Positions 1 to 9,537 of a stretch of 64,000 nucleotides of DNA are shown here, in pieces. The DNA comes from Rodentibacter pneumotropicus DSM 21403 (GTDB lineage Bacteria > Pseudomonadota > Gammaproteobacteria > Enterobacterales > Pasteurellaceae). A program made the translations under genes and the position numbers. Location: contig NZ_KB904052.1 in NCBI RefSeq assembly GCF_000379905.1, positions 62,001 to 126,000 on the forward strand, given 5' to 3'. The notes below the pieces were generated by a model. The model did not search any database, was not told where the DNA came from, and saw only the letters and a list, made by a program, of their open reading frames with translations. Position 1 is the stretch's first letter. Each line of letters begins with the position of its first letter.

Positions 1-78
1 GCAGGCTATGGAAAGGAAGATGACAGTGCAGTGATTAAAATTTTTAGTGGTATTGAATTACCGAAAAAAGGAGCGTAG
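1..78 (+). CDS. ltnD: L-threonate 2-dehydrogenase, C-terminal end (partial)
   Basis: The open frame enters from the left edge and stops with TAG at 76-78; only 25 residues are visible, ending in KIFSGIELPKKGA. LtnD is an NAD-dependent 3-hydroxyisobutyrate-dehydrogenase-family enzyme that oxidises L-threonate to 2-oxo-tetronate, the substrate of OtnI. The tail by itself is too short to identify firmly. The call rests on the tail plus its place directly before otnK, otnC, otnI and denD. The Shine-Dalgarno of otnK (AAGGAG, 67-72) lies inside the last codons, so the genes are cotranscribed. Confidence 0.72.
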   Translation, partial: AGYGKEDDSAVIKIFSGIELPKKGA

Positions 79-80
79 CG

Positions 81-1325
81 ATGTTAGGTGTGATTGCAGA
101 TGATTTTACCGGTGCGAGCGATATTGCCAGTTTCCTTGTTGAAAATGGCTTGAATACGGTGCAAATGAATGGCGTACCCAATATCACATTAACGGAAAAA
201 GTAGATGCCATTGTCATCAGTTTAAAATCCCGTTCAAATCCGGTGGAGGAAGCGATCGAACAATCATTACTGGCACTTGATTGGTTACAAAAGTGCGGTT
301 GTTCTCAGTTCTATTTTAAATACTGTTCGACATTTGACAGTACCGAAAAAGGCAATATTGGTCCGGTAACGGATGCTTTGTTGGCGGCACTTAATGAAGA
401 TTTTACGGTGATTACACCGGCACTACCGATTAATGGAAGAACGATTTTTAATGGATATTTATTCGTTGGTGATGTGTTGCTGAATGAATCCGGTATGCGC
501 CATCACCCGATTACTCCGATGAAAGATGCCAACCTTATGCGTTTAATGGATGCGCAAGCCAAAGGAAAAACAGGCTTGGTGAGCTATGCCGATGTGATTC
601 AAGGGGCAGAGTATGTGAAATCTTGTTTTACCCAATTAAAACAAGCGGGATTCCGTTATGCGGTGGTGGATGCGGCAGATAATCGTCAGCTTGCTGCCCT
701 TGCGGAAGCCGTGAGTGATTTGAAATTAGTGACCGGCGGTTCCGGACTGGGTGCTTATATGGCGGCGAGATTAAGCGGTGGTAAAAAAGCAGAGAAGGCA
801 TTTGTACCGAAAAAAGCACGAAGCATCATTCTTTCCGGTTCTTGTTCCGAGATGACGAATAAGCAAGTGAACGCCTATAAAGAAAAAGCCACCACGATTT
901 ACTTAGATGTAGAAAAAGCGGTAGCAAACGCCAATTATGCCGACATCTTATTTGAACAAGTTTTGCCGCATATTGATGAACCGCTTGCGCCAATGGTTTA
1001 TGCCACAGTGCCACCTGATGAATTAAAACGAATTCAGGCGCAATTTGGTGCGGAGCAGGCAAGCCAAGCCATTGAGCGAACTTTTGCGAAATTGGCACAG
1101 CGATTAAAAGAAAAAGCCAATGTAGAAAACTTTATCACCGCAGGTGGTGAAACCTCCAGTATTGTCGTGCAAAAACTAGGATTTAGCGGTTTTCAAATTG
1201 GTAAACAAATTGCACCGGGTGTGCCTTGGTTAAAAGCGTTGGGAGAATCGACCGCACTTGCTTTGAAATCCGGTAATTTCGGGAAAGAAACCTTTTTTAT
1301 TGATGCGCAGGGAATGATGTTATGA
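81..1325 (+). CDS. otnK: 3-oxo-tetronate kinase OtnK (DUF1537 family)
   Basis: This 414-residue ATP-dependent kinase phosphorylates 3-oxo-tetronate to its 4-phosphate. It has the two-part family layout: an N-terminal substrate-binding half opening with IADDFTGASDIA, and a C-terminal nucleotide-binding half with SGSCSEMTNKQV near residue 255 and TAGGETSSIVV near residue 353. The length is normal for the family. The start follows AAGGAG at 67-72 by eight bases. The stop overlaps the otnC start as ATGA (1322-1325), so translation is probably coupled. OtnC removes CO2 from its product, giving dihydroxyacetone phosphate. Activity of the family is established by work on tetronate catabolism; its role here is inferred from the intact cluster. 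Confidence 0.93.
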   Translation: MLGVIADDFTGASDIASFLVENGLNTVQMNGVPNITLTEKVDAIVISLKSRSNPVEEAIEQSLLALDWLQKCGCSQFYFKYCSTFDSTEKGNIGPVTDALLAALNEDFTVITPALPINGRTIFNGYLFVGDVLLNESGMRHHPITPMKDANLMRLMDAQAKGKTGLVSYADVIQGAEYVKSCFTQLKQAGFRYAVVDAADNRQLAALAEAVSDLKLVTGGSGLGAYMAARLSGGKKAEKAFVPKKARSIILSGSCSEMTNKQVNAYKEKATTIYLDVEKAVANANYADILFEQVLPHIDEPLAPMVYATVPPDELKRIQAQFGAEQASQAIERTFAKLAQRLKEKANVENFITAGGETSSIVVQKLGFSGFQIGKQIAPGVPWLKALGESTALALKSGNFGKETFFIDAQGMML

Positions 1326-1954
1326 CTGATTCAGAATTAAAAACACTTATGGTGCAACTTGGTCGTTCTTTCTATGAACGGGGTTATACCGTTGGTGGAG
1401 CAGGGAATATCTCCGTTCGGTTAGATGAAAATCGTATTTTAGTGACACCGACAGGATCTTCCCTAGGGCGTTTGAAAGCGGAACGACTTTCCGTGTTGGA
1501 TATGGAAGGTCATGTACTTGAAGGTGATAAACCCTCAAAAGAATCCGTATTCCATTTGGCGATGTACCGTAAAAATTCTGAATGTCGGGCAATTGTACAT
1601 CTTCATTCTACCTATTTGACGGCACTTTCCTGTTTGGAAAATCTTGATCCGCAAAATGCGATAAAAGCCTTTACACCTTATTACGTTATGCGGGTCGGGA
1701 GTTTGCCGGTCATTCCTTATTATCGTCCCGGTTCTCCTCGTATTGCCGAAGAGTTAGAAGCCCAGGCATTATCCGGAAAAGCTTTTTTACTGGCGAATCA
1801 TGGGGTGGTGGTAACAGGGGCGGATTTGCTGAATGCCGCTGACAATGCGGAAGAGTTGGAAGAAACTGCCAAACTTTTCTTCCTTTTACAAGGAAAACCG
1901 ATTCGTTATCTCACCGATGATGAAGTGAATGAATTAAAAAATAGGGGGAAATAG
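1322..1954 (+). CDS. otnC: 3-oxo-tetronate 4-phosphate decarboxylase OtnC
   Basis: The 210-residue product is a class II aldolase/adducin-family metalloenzyme. Expected metal-site histidines are visible in [12 protein letters not shown] (about residues 91-102) and in [12 protein letters not shown] (about 157-168), and GGAGNISVR near residue 25 is the usual phosphate-binding segment. In this pathway the enzyme decarboxylates 3-oxo-tetronate 4-phosphate to dihydroxyacetone phosphate. The ATG overlaps the otnK stop and the gene ends three bases before otnI. It could be misread as L-fuculose-phosphate aldolase, which shares the fold; the neighbours decide in favour of OtnC. Confidence 0.92.
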   Translation: MTDSELKTLMVQLGRSFYERGYTVGGAGNISVRLDENRILVTPTGSSLGRLKAERLSVLDMEGHVLEGDKPSKESVFHLAMYRKNSECRAIVHLHSTYLTALSCLENLDPQNAIKAFTPYYVMRVGSLPVIPYYRPGSPRIAEELEAQALSGKAFLLANHGVVVTGADLLNAADNAEELEETAKLFFLLQGKPIRYLTDDEVNELKNRGK

Positions 1955-1956
1955 CA

Positions 1957-2733
1957 ATGCCAAAATTTGCTGCGAATTTAACCATGATGTTCAACGAAGT
2001 TCCTTTTATTGAACGTTTTGCCGCGGCCGCTAAAGCGGGCTTTAAGTATGTTGAATTTCTTTGGCCTTACGATTACGACATTGAAACCATTAAGCAAGAA
2101 TTAGATAAACATAGTTTACAAGTGGTGCTATTTAACACTCCGGCGGGTGATGGTTCTAAAGGAGAGTGGGGTGTTTCGGCTATTCCCGGACGTGAAGCGG
2201 AAAGTCACGCGCATATTGATATGGCACTGGATTATGCCTTAGGTCTAGGTTGCCCCAATGTGCATATCATGGCGGCTGTTGTACCCGAAGGAGCGGATAA
2301 AGAAGAATATCAGCAAACTTTCATTAACAACATTCGTTATGCGTCAGAGAAATTTAAACCTCATGGTGTGAATATTTTACTTGAAGCCCTAAGTCCGGAA
2401 GTCAAACCGAATTACCTGTTAAAGAGCCAATACGACACCTTGGCAATCGTGGAACGGGTTGAACGGGATAATGTCTTCGTTCAATTAGATTATTACCATG
2501 CACAAAATGTGGACGGTAATTTATCTCGTTTAACAGATAAATTAAACGGCAAATTTGCTCATGTACAGATGGCTTCCGTACCGGATCGCCATGAGCCGGA
2601 TGAAGGTGAAATTAACTACGACTATATTTTCAATAAACTTGATGAAATCGGTTATCAAGGTTTTGTCGGTTGTGAATATAAACCGCGGGGAGGGACATCA
2701 AGCAGTTTGGGATGGTTTGAGAAGTACAAATAA
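1957..2733 (+). CDS. otnI: 2-oxo-tetronate isomerase OtnI
   Basis: The 258-residue protein is a xylose-isomerase-like TIM barrel of the hydroxypyruvate-isomerase family. Acidic metal-binding positions are visible in [23 protein letters not shown] and GCEYKPRGG. It interconverts 2-oxo- and 3-oxo-tetronate, linking the product of LtnD to OtnK. The ATG lies two bases after the otnC stop and is preceded by AGGGGGAA (1944-1951). Older annotation would call this Hyi (hydroxypyruvate isomerase), but the surrounding otnK, otnC and denD genes support tetronate isomerase. DenD feeds 3-oxo-tetronate and therefore bypasses this step. Confidence 0.9.
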   Translation: MPKFAANLTMMFNEVPFIERFAAAAKAGFKYVEFLWPYDYDIETIKQELDKHSLQVVLFNTPAGDGSKGEWGVSAIPGREAESHAHIDMALDYALGLGCPNVHIMAAVVPEGADKEEYQQTFINNIRYASEKFKPHGVNILLEALSPEVKPNYLLKSQYDTLAIVERVERDNVFVQLDYYHAQNVDGNLSRLTDKLNGKFAHVQMASVPDRHEPDEGEINYDYIFNKLDEIGYQGFVGCEYKPRGGTSSSLGWFEKYK

Positions 2734-2835
2734 GTCATAAAGTGCGGTTGTTTTTTGCGATGTTTTTTAAATATGAAAATAGCCGCTTTTTTATACCCTA
2801 AATTTACCTTTTTAAAGGTTCAAGGAGCGTTTTTT

Positions 2836-3783
2836 ATGAAAATTGTGATTACCGGCGGACAAGGATTTCTCGGTCAACGCCTTGCAAAAAGATTACTTAA
2901 TCAAACAAAAATTGACATTGATGAGCTTACCTTAATTGATGTGGTGAAGCCTGTCGCACCGGATAATGATCCGCGCGTAAACTGTTTTGAAATGGATCTT
3001 CGCCATCCTAAAGGATTGGAAAAGATTATAACGGCTGAAACGGATGCCATTTTCCATCTTGCAGCGATTGTAAGTAGTCATGCGGAACAAGATCCTGATC
3101 TCGGTTATGAAATTAATTTCTTGGCAACCAGAAACTTGCTTGAAATTTGTCGCCAAAATAACCCTAAAGTACGTTTCGTTTTTTCCAGCTCGCTTGCCGT
3201 ATTCGGCGGTGAATTACCTGCAGTCATTCAAAATGATACTGCCGTTACCCCTCAATCTACATATGGCACACAAAAAGCAATGAGTGAATTACTCATCAAT
3301 GACTACACAAGAAAAGGTTTTGTTGATGGTTTTTGTGTTCGCTTACCTACCATTTGTATTCGTCCGGGAAAACCGAATAAAGCAGCTTCTTCTTTTGTGA
3401 GTAGCATTATTCGAGAACCATTACATGGCGAGCAAGCCATCTGCCCGGTATCGGAAGATTTGCGACTTTGGTTATCCAGCCCGAATACAATTATTGAGAA
3501 CTTCATTCATACATTAACGTTACCGTCGTTACCATTACGTAGCTGGCATGTTATTAATCTTCCGGGCTTTACAGTCAGTGTTAAACAGATGCTTTCCGAT
3601 TTAGCTGGTATAAAAGGTGATCAGATTTTGGAAAATGTCAAATTTGAATTTGATCAAAACATTAACAATATCGTGGCAAGTTGGCCGGCTGAAATTAATT
3701 GTTCACAAGCTTTAGCACTGGGATTTTCTGTTGATCAGAATTTTAAAGATGTGATTCATCAATTCATCCAATTTGATATGTGA
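2836..3783 (+). CDS. denD: D-erythronate dehydrogenase DenD
   Basis: The 315-residue product is a short-chain dehydrogenase/epimerase-type NAD enzyme. It has an N-terminal Rossmann GGQGFLG motif, a Ser stretch FSSSLAVFGG near residue 115, and the YxxxK catalytic pair in YGTQKAMSE near residue 140. It oxidises D-erythronate to 3-oxo-tetronate, which enters at OtnK. The frame stays open upstream to an ATG at 2755, but the start at 2836 has AAGGAG (2822-2827) at good spacing and begins with MKIVITGGQG, the normal N terminus of the fold. About 100 bases separate it from otnI. Since ltnD is also in the cluster, both L-threonate and D-erythronate should be usable. Confidence 0.9.
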   Translation: MKIVITGGQGFLGQRLAKRLLNQTKIDIDELTLIDVVKPVAPDNDPRVNCFEMDLRHPKGLEKIITAETDAIFHLAAIVSSHAEQDPDLGYEINFLATRNLLEICRQNNPKVRFVFSSSLAVFGGELPAVIQNDTAVTPQSTYGTQKAMSELLINDYTRKGFVDGFCVRLPTICIRPGKPNKAASSFVSSIIREPLHGEQAICPVSEDLRLWLSSPNTIIENFIHTLTLPSLPLRSWHVINLPGFTVSVKQMLSDLAGIKGDQILENVKFEFDQNINNIVASWPAEINCSQALALGFSVDQNFKDVIHQFIQFDM

Positions 3784-3806
3784 CCTATTAACGATAAGGA
3801 GTACCT

Positions 3807-5273
3807 ATGCTTGGACTACCTACGCCAATTATTGGCTTAATTATTGCTGTATTCGTTCTTGTTGTTTTGGTGTTAAGAACACGTGTTCACGCTTTTATTG
3901 CGATGTTAATTGCATCATCTATTGCCGGTTTGATCGGGGGAATGAGCGTTAATGATACCCTTGGTGCGATAACTAAAGGTTTTGGGGGAACATTAGGGGG
4001 AATCGGGATTGTTATCGGTCTCGGTGTCATGATGGGAAGCGTTTTGGAAGTGTCCGGTGCGGCTGAAAAAATGGCATTTAGCTTCATCAAATTCTTAGGT
4101 AAAAAGAAAGAAGAATGGGCTCTCGCAATAACCGGTTATATTGTGAGTATTCCTATTTTTGTGGATTCAGCCTTTGTTATTTTATATCCCGTTGCTAAAG
4201 CGCTGGCGAAAAACGGAAAACGTTCATTACTGACCTTGGGCGTTGCTCTTGCCGGTGGCTTAGTTGTTACTCACCATACTGTGCCTCCAACACCGGGTCC
4301 ATTAGGGGTTGCAGGTCTATTCGGTGTGGATATCGGTGCAATGTTGCTTGTCGGTATGTCATTTGCAGTATTACCGGTGATTGGCATGGTTTTATATGCG
4401 AAGTGGTTAGATAAAAAGTATCCCACTTTCAACCAAGAATCGTTTTCTACGGAGGAATTAAAGCAAAAATATGATGATTATATTGAGAAACACGAGAAGA
4501 AAAATCTTCCAAGCCTAGGGTTATCTCTACTTCCAATCGTACTGCCAATTTTACTTATTTTTATCAAAGCGATTCTTGATTTAGCGATTAAGAGTAGCCC
4601 GGTAATTGCAGAGATGAAAATCTACCATTTCTTTGCTTTTATTGGTCATCCGATGATTGCATTAGCATTAAGTGTTTTAATTTCTGTTTATACCTTGTTG
4701 CCTAAAATAGATAAAAATACGACCGCACTTCACCTTGAAGAAGGGGTAAAAACGGCCGGTATTATTTTATTGGTGACCGGTGCCGGTGGCGCATTAGGTG
4801 CGGTATTGCGCGATAGTGGTGCAGGCAAACAATTAGCGGAACAAATTGCCGGTCTCCCAATTTCGCCTATTTTAATTCCTTTTATCGTCTCTACACTTGT
4901 CCGTTTTATTCAGGGCTCAGGTACGGTGGCGATGATCACTGCCGCATCAATTTCTGCGCCTATTCTGGCTCAAATTCCGGGCGTAAATATGCTGCTCGCT
5001 GCTCAAGCTGCAACAATGGGTTCACTTTTCTTCGGCTACTTTAACGATAGTTTATTTTGGGTGGTAAACCGGATGATGGGAATCAATGATGTGAAGAAAC
5101 AAATGATCGTTTGGTCCGTCCCAACCACAATCGCGTGGGCAATTGGAGGAAGTCTGGTGATTATCGCCAATTTGATTTGGGGTAATGACGGTTCAATAAC
5201 GGATTTAATCTTTCCACTAGGCATTCTTGCGTTAATTATGGGGTATGTTCAGATTCAGCGTAAAAAGCTATAA
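3807..5273 (+). CDS. GntP-family organic-acid permease of the tetronate cluster
   Basis: This 488-residue, very hydrophobic protein has about a dozen predicted membrane segments and the Gly-rich segments of the GntP gluconate:H+ symporter family, for example VIGLGVMMGSVLEVSGAAEK (about residues 69-88) and RFIQGSGTVAMITAASISAP (about 366-385). A cytoplasmic loop rich in Lys and Glu lies near residues 205-235. It starts after AAGGAGTACCT and follows denD by 23 bases. Position makes it the likely importer of L-threonate and D-erythronate; the substrate cannot be read from sequence. It differs from the shorter GntP paralogue at 8261-9523. Confidence 0.85.
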   Translation: MLGLPTPIIGLIIAVFVLVVLVLRTRVHAFIAMLIASSIAGLIGGMSVNDTLGAITKGFGGTLGGIGIVIGLGVMMGSVLEVSGAAEKMAFSFIKFLGKKKEEWALAITGYIVSIPIFVDSAFVILYPVAKALAKNGKRSLLTLGVALAGGLVVTHHTVPPTPGPLGVAGLFGVDIGAMLLVGMSFAVLPVIGMVLYAKWLDKKYPTFNQESFSTEELKQKYDDYIEKHEKKNLPSLGLSLLPIVLPILLIFIKAILDLAIKSSPVIAEMKIYHFFAFIGHPMIALALSVLISVYTLLPKIDKNTTALHLEEGVKTAGIILLVTGAGGALGAVLRDSGAGKQLAEQIAGLPISPILIPFIVSTLVRFIQGSGTVAMITAASISAPILAQIPGVNMLLAAQAATMGSLFFGYFNDSLFWVVNRMMGINDVKKQMIVWSVPTTIAWAIGGSLVIIANLIWGNDGSITDLIFPLGILALIMGYVQIQRKKL

Positions 5274-5330
5274 CCGCTAATTTGTTGAGTAGGGGATAGT
5301 TTGGCTTTTCTTACTCAATATGAATAATTT

Positions 5331-5408
5331 TCGGTATTATGTAGCAAATGCACAAAACAGGCGTTTCAATGAAATGTGGGGGCATACAACTGCTACATGA
5401 TGTCGATA
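5331..5408. repeat. Dispersed intergenic repeat, copy 1
   Basis: About 80 bases in the gap between the tetronate permease and the CdaR-type regulator resemble 10697-10817. Shared segments are GCGTTTCAATGAAATGTGGG (compare GCATTTCAACGAAATGTAAG) followed by GGGCAYAC, then AACTGCTACATRATGYCG. The second copy carries about 40 extra bases between these blocks. No open frame or target-site duplication was recognised, so this is noncoding repeat DNA. Confidence 0.5.
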
Positions 5409-5507
5409 AAAAATCCCTACTCCTCATTTTTATTCAGATAAAAGTTCATTGACGAATAAGCTTGTTGGTTATACCGTGTATTCATCTTTTTCTATAAAAA
5501 AACCAAT

Positions 5508-6629
5508 ATGCAACTTGATACAACTATTGCACAAAAAATCGTTAAACGTGCGATGCAAATTATTCATTATTCCGTGAACGTGATGAATGATGATGGTGTG
5601 ATTATTGCCTCTGGAAATCCGAAGCGGTTATCGCAACGACATACCGGAGCAGTATTGGCATTACGGGAAAATCGGGTAGTGGAAGTGGATCAATTATTGG
5701 CTCAAAAGTGGAATTTTGAAGCCCAACCGGGGATTAATTTACCTATTCATTATTTGGGAAAAGTGATTGGCGTAGTGGGGATTTCCGGTGATCCTACGCA
5801 GGTGAAACAATATGCGGAATTGGTAAAAATGACAGCGGAATTGATTGTGGAACAGCACGCATTATTGGAGCAAGAAAGATGGCGTCATCGCTATAAAGAA
5901 GAATTTATTTTGCAGTTGTTGCATGGTAATTTGAATTGGCAAGAAATTGAACAACAAGCTGAATTTTTTTCGTTTGATTTAACCAAATCCCGTGTGGCCA
6001 TTTTGATCAAACTGTTACACCCGAATTCTGATTCATTACAGCATTTGATCAATTATTTAGAACAACCTGAATTTGCACAAGATGTAGCGATTTTATCACT
6101 CGATCAGGTTGTTGTGCTAAAAACACAGACTATGCCAACCGTACTTTCTCAGCAAATAAAAACTTTACTCCCGACAGATTACACAAGACAGGACTATAAA
6201 ATGGCGGTAGGCGCAAGTTTGAATATGCCCTTATCCGAACAACTTCCCCTTTCTTTTCAAAGCGCACAAAGTACCTTGTCTTACGGTATGAAGCATCATC
6301 CGAGAAAAAATATTTATCGCTTTGAGGAATATCGTTTGCCAGTATTGTTGACCGGTTTATCCTCTTCTTGGCAAGGTAAGGAACTGTTAAAGCCGGTTGT
6401 CCCTTTATTTGCTGGGGAAAACGCCACGCTTTATAAAACGTTGCAACAATATTTTCTGGCAAATTGCGATCTTCATCTCACAGCCAAAAAACTATTTATT
6501 CACCCCAATACCCTGCGTTATCGGCTTGCTAAAATTGAACAATTAACTGGCTTATCTTTCAATAAGATAGATGATGTGTTGAGTTTTTATTTGAGTACGA
6601 TATTAGTTGTAAATGGTAATAATGATTAA
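5508..6629 (+). CDS. CdaR-type sugar-diacid/glycerate transcriptional regulator
   Basis: The 373-residue product has an N-terminal diacid-recognition domain (begins MQLDTTIAQKIVKRAM, with INLPIHYLGKVIGVVGISGD near residues 77-96) and a C-terminal PucR-type helix-turn-helix with the segment FIHPNTLRYRLAKIEQLTGL near residues 324-343. E. coli CdaR is a family member that activates glucarate, galactarate and glycerate genes. Here it is upstream of a GntP-type permease and glycerate kinase, so it most likely controls D-glycerate use. The codons for its last 45 or so residues recur in decayed form at 7991-8119, beyond an MFS gene. No strong Shine-Dalgarno precedes the ATG. Confidence 0.87.
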   Translation: MQLDTTIAQKIVKRAMQIIHYSVNVMNDDGVIIASGNPKRLSQRHTGAVLALRENRVVEVDQLLAQKWNFEAQPGINLPIHYLGKVIGVVGISGDPTQVKQYAELVKMTAELIVEQHALLEQERWRHRYKEEFILQLLHGNLNWQEIEQQAEFFSFDLTKSRVAILIKLLHPNSDSLQHLINYLEQPEFAQDVAILSLDQVVVLKTQTMPTVLSQQIKTLLPTDYTRQDYKMAVGASLNMPLSEQLPLSFQSAQSTLSYGMKHHPRKNIYRFEEYRLPVLLTGLSSSWQGKELLKPVVPLFAGENATLYKTLQQYFLANCDLHLTAKKLFIHPNTLRYRLAKIEQLTGLSFNKIDDVLSFYLSTILVVNGNND

Positions 6630-6643
6630 AAGTCATAAACTTT

Positions 6644-7816
6644 TTAAGTTTCTAAGCGATGATAGCTTTTAGTCAAATAATAAATAAAAAAGAGCGATGA
6701 AATACTCATTACAATAATATTCACCCATTGCCACCCATTTGGAAAAGCCAATGTAAATCCCGCAAGAAAGGAAAATGTTAAGTTGCCGGAATAGGTGAAT
6801 ATTGAACTAATACTTTGCAATTTATGCTTAATGTCATGATTCATTTCATTAAGATAAAATGTTCCGCCACTAAACATTAATGCCCAACCTATACCGGAAA
6901 AAAATAGAGAAATAACATAACTATAATATGGGGATAATAGAAAAATACTTATTGAACCAAAAGTAAAACATAAACTACCCAATAAAATTAGGGTGCCGGT
7001 TTTAATTTTTTCAATTAAAAATGGAATGAATAGGGCAAGTGCATACATACCAATAAAATGTAATTGTAATGCAAATACATTTTGTGACACAGGATAGTGA
7101 TTATTATGCATTGATAATGGTGCAGAATTCATCATTAAAGTCATTAATGAAAATCCAATAGTACAACTTAGTGTTCCAATAATAAAATTTCTGGAACGAT
7201 ATATCTGCTCTTTATTTAGTAAACCTATAGATTTAGGTAGTGAAGACTCTTTTTCAATAAAAACAAAAAATTGGCTAACAATCAATAGGGAAAATATTAT
7301 GATAATAAAAATAAAATTACCCATTAGATCATGATTTGAAATGAAATTAACGCCTTTTCCTGCCAGAAAAGGGCCTAATATTCCTCCAAGAATGCCGGAA
7401 CCAATAACTAATGAGGTTGATCTTTTTTTCCATATTCCATTATCAAAAATTTCTGCCGATGCAAATCTATAAAATTGATTGAATATAGTCGCATTACCAA
7501 GAATAAATGTTGAAAATAGAAAAAGCATAAAGTACTGATAATATAATGCAAATATAGCTAAAATTGCGCCTGAAATACCAATAATACCACTTATGATAAA
7601 TGAGCTTCTTCGACCGTATTTTTTCATTAATAAACTTGCATAATAAATCATACAAAATGAACCTAGAACCGTCATTGTCATAGGAAGGGTTATCAGTATT
7701 TCTGTCGGCGCTAGAGATTTACCCACAAGAGCAGAGGTTAATGTCAGTAAAGAAATTACCGTTCCGCTTAAACCTTGACCCAAACAAAGTGCTATTAAAG
7801 TAATATATTTTTTCAT
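6644..7816 (-). CDS. MFS transporter, AT-rich, probably acquired
   Basis: The 390-residue protein has about twelve membrane segments and the MFS loop 2-3 motif in the form LLMKKYGRRSSF (about residues 63-74). Substrate unknown; a drug- or metabolite-efflux role is possible but unsupported. It is transcribed against its neighbours, ends 14 bases from the regulator's stop, and its DNA is visibly richer in A and T (Ile, Phe, Asn and Lys codons) than surrounding genes. Between its start and the glycerate permease lies a decayed copy of the regulator's 3' end, consistent with an insertion event that duplicated or replaced part of the locus. Confidence 0.8.
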   Translation of the reverse strand: MKKYITLIALCLGQGLSGTVISLLTLTSALVGKSLAPTEILITLPMTMTVLGSFCMIYYASLLMKKYGRRSSFIISGIIGISGAILAIFALYYQYFMLFLFSTFILGNATIFNQFYRFASAEIFDNGIWKKRSTSLVIGSGILGGILGPFLAGKGVNFISNHDLMGNFIFIIIIFSLLIVSQFFVFIEKESSLPKSIGLLNKEQIYRSRNFIIGTLSCTIGFSLMTLMMNSAPLSMHNNHYPVSQNVFALQLHFIGMYALALFIPFLIEKIKTGTLILLGSLCFTFGSISIFLLSPYYSYVISLFFSGIGWALMFSGGTFYLNEMNHDIKHKLQSISSIFTYSGNLTFSFLAGFTLAFPNGWQWVNIIVMSISSLFFIYYLTKSYHRLET

Positions 7817-7990
7817 AAATATACCCCTAATTTATTTTTGACTATCAATTATTCTAGTTCATATGATTGAGCTTTATTTTGATGAATGATAGAAGAGTTT
7901 ATTAGAAAGTTTATTCTAGTTAAGAAAATTACAAAAAAGCAACAAAATAAAAACAATTATTCAAGAGCGGAAAAAACTTTATTTTAAAAC

Positions 7991-8119
7991 TGTGATCATC
8001 CTCACATCACTGAAAAACTATTTATTCATCCCAATACCCTATGTTATCGACTTACTAAGATTGAACAAATAATAGATTTATCTTTCAATAAGATAGATGA
8101 TGTATTGGACTTTATTTAG
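7991..8119 (+). pseudogene. Decayed copy of the CdaR-type regulator C terminus
   Basis: An open stretch of 42 codons ending in TAG encodes a peptide with LFIHPNTLCYRLTKIEQ and LSFNKIDDVLDFI. It aligns without gaps to the regulator tail encoded at about 6463-6597 (LFIHPNTLRYRLAKIEQ and LSFNKIDDVLSFY). Many bases are identical and most others are substitutions; a stop truncates it. There is no start codon and the homology fades near 7979. The rest of the 7817-8260 gap is AT-rich and shows nothing else recognisable apart from the leader of the next gene. Confidence 0.8.
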
Positions 8120-8260
8120 GGACATTACTGGAACATTGATTTGTTCAAAGTTACAAAGTAGGGCGGGTTTAACAGCACTTTTTTGTTGATATGAATAAAG
8201 CAATTTTTTGTTAAACGGGAAATAATCTTTCATATCTGATTATTTGAGAGGAGAGAAATT

Positions 8261-9523
8261 ATGACAACCGTATCTGCTTTTGGGGCATTGGTAGCGTTGA
8301 TCGTTGCCATTTTCCTGATTTTGAAAAAAGTATCGCCTGCTTACGGGATGTTAGTGGGGGCATTGGTGGGAGGTTTGGTTGGCGGTGTGGATTTATCGCA
8401 AACTGTGACCTTAATGATTGGAGGCGCACAGGGGATCACCACTGCTGTGATGCGTATTTTAGCCGCCGGTGTGTTAGCCGGTGTATTGATTGAATCCGGT
8501 GCGGCAAATAGCATTGCGGAGAGCATTACTAATAAACTTGGTGAAACACGAGCATTATTGGCGTTGGCATTAGCCACGATGATTTTAACGGCAGTTGGGG
8601 TATTTGTTGATGTTGCCGTGATTACCGTTTCACCGATCGCCTTAGCTTTGGCTCGCCGTACCGATTTATCCAAGGCAGCGATTTTACTGGCGATGATTGG
8701 TGGGGGGAAAGCAGGTAATATTATATCGCCAAACCCCAATGCTATTGCGGCGGCAGATACTTTTCATTTGCCACTGACTTCCGTGATGATTGCTGGCATT
8801 ATTCCGGCAATAGTTGGTTTAGGGCTCACTTATTTTTTGGCAAAACGACTTATTAATAAAGGCTCGAAAGTGACGGATAAAGAAGTGGTGATGGTTGAAA
8901 GTCAAAATTTACCTTCATTTTCTACCGCACTTGTAGCCCCGTTGGTGGCGATTTTGTTACTTGCCCTTCGCCCTTTGTTTGATATTAAAGTTGATCCGCT
9001 TATCGCCTTACCGTTAGGTGGCTTAATCGGTGCGCTTTGTATGGGAAAATTACGTCAAGCGAACAGTTATGCCATCAGTGGTTTAGGCAAAATGGCGCCG
9101 GTAGCGATTATGCTACTTGGCACGGGCGCATTAGCAGGCATTATCGCTAATTCAGGTTTGAAAGATGTGTTGATTCAAGGGTTGGAACATTCCGGATTGC
9201 CTTCCTACATTCTTGCACCTATTTCAGGAGCGTTAATGTCTCTTGCTACCGCTTCCACTACCGCAGGCACGGCGGTTGCCTCTAATGTATTCAGCAGCAC
9301 CTTATTGGAATTGGGCGTGAGCAGCCTTGCCGGTGCAGCGATGATCCATGCCGGGGCGACGGTGTTTGATCATATGCCTCACGGCTCTTTTTTCCACGCC
9401 ACCGGTGGCAGTGTAAATATGGAAATGAAAGAGCGTTTAAAATTGATTCCTTACGAAAGTGCGGTCGGCTTACTCATGACCATTGTTTCAACCTTAATTT
9501 TCGGTGTATTTAACTTATTCTAA
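8261..9523 (+). CDS. GntP-family permease, probable glycerate importer
   Basis: The 420-residue integral membrane protein of the GntP family opens with MTTVSAFGALVALIVAIFLI and carries Gly/Ala-rich helices such as AAGVLAGVLIESGAANSIAE (about residues 68-87) and LGTGALAGIIANSGLKDVLI (about 287-306). It starts after GAGAGGAGAG and ends 14 bases before the glycerate kinase, so the two form a transcription unit, presumably controlled by the regulator at 5508. D-glycerate is the likely substrate because of this pairing; gluconate-type substrates remain possible. Confidence 0.85.
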   Translation: MTTVSAFGALVALIVAIFLILKKVSPAYGMLVGALVGGLVGGVDLSQTVTLMIGGAQGITTAVMRILAAGVLAGVLIESGAANSIAESITNKLGETRALLALALATMILTAVGVFVDVAVITVSPIALALARRTDLSKAAILLAMIGGGKAGNIISPNPNAIAAADTFHLPLTSVMIAGIIPAIVGLGLTYFLAKRLINKGSKVTDKEVVMVESQNLPSFSTALVAPLVAILLLALRPLFDIKVDPLIALPLGGLIGALCMGKLRQANSYAISGLGKMAPVAIMLLGTGALAGIIANSGLKDVLIQGLEHSGLPSYILAPISGALMSLATASTTAGTAVASNVFSSTLLELGVSSLAGAAMIHAGATVFDHMPHGSFFHATGGSVNMEMKERLKLIPYESAVGLLMTIVSTLIFGVFNLF

Positions 9524-9537
9524 TCAAGGAGTTCAAA

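Noticed and set aside
1957-2733. Hydroxypyruvate isomerase and a glyoxylate pathway
   Set aside because: The fold allows it, but otnK, otnC, denD and ltnD next to it indicate 2-oxo-tetronate isomerase.
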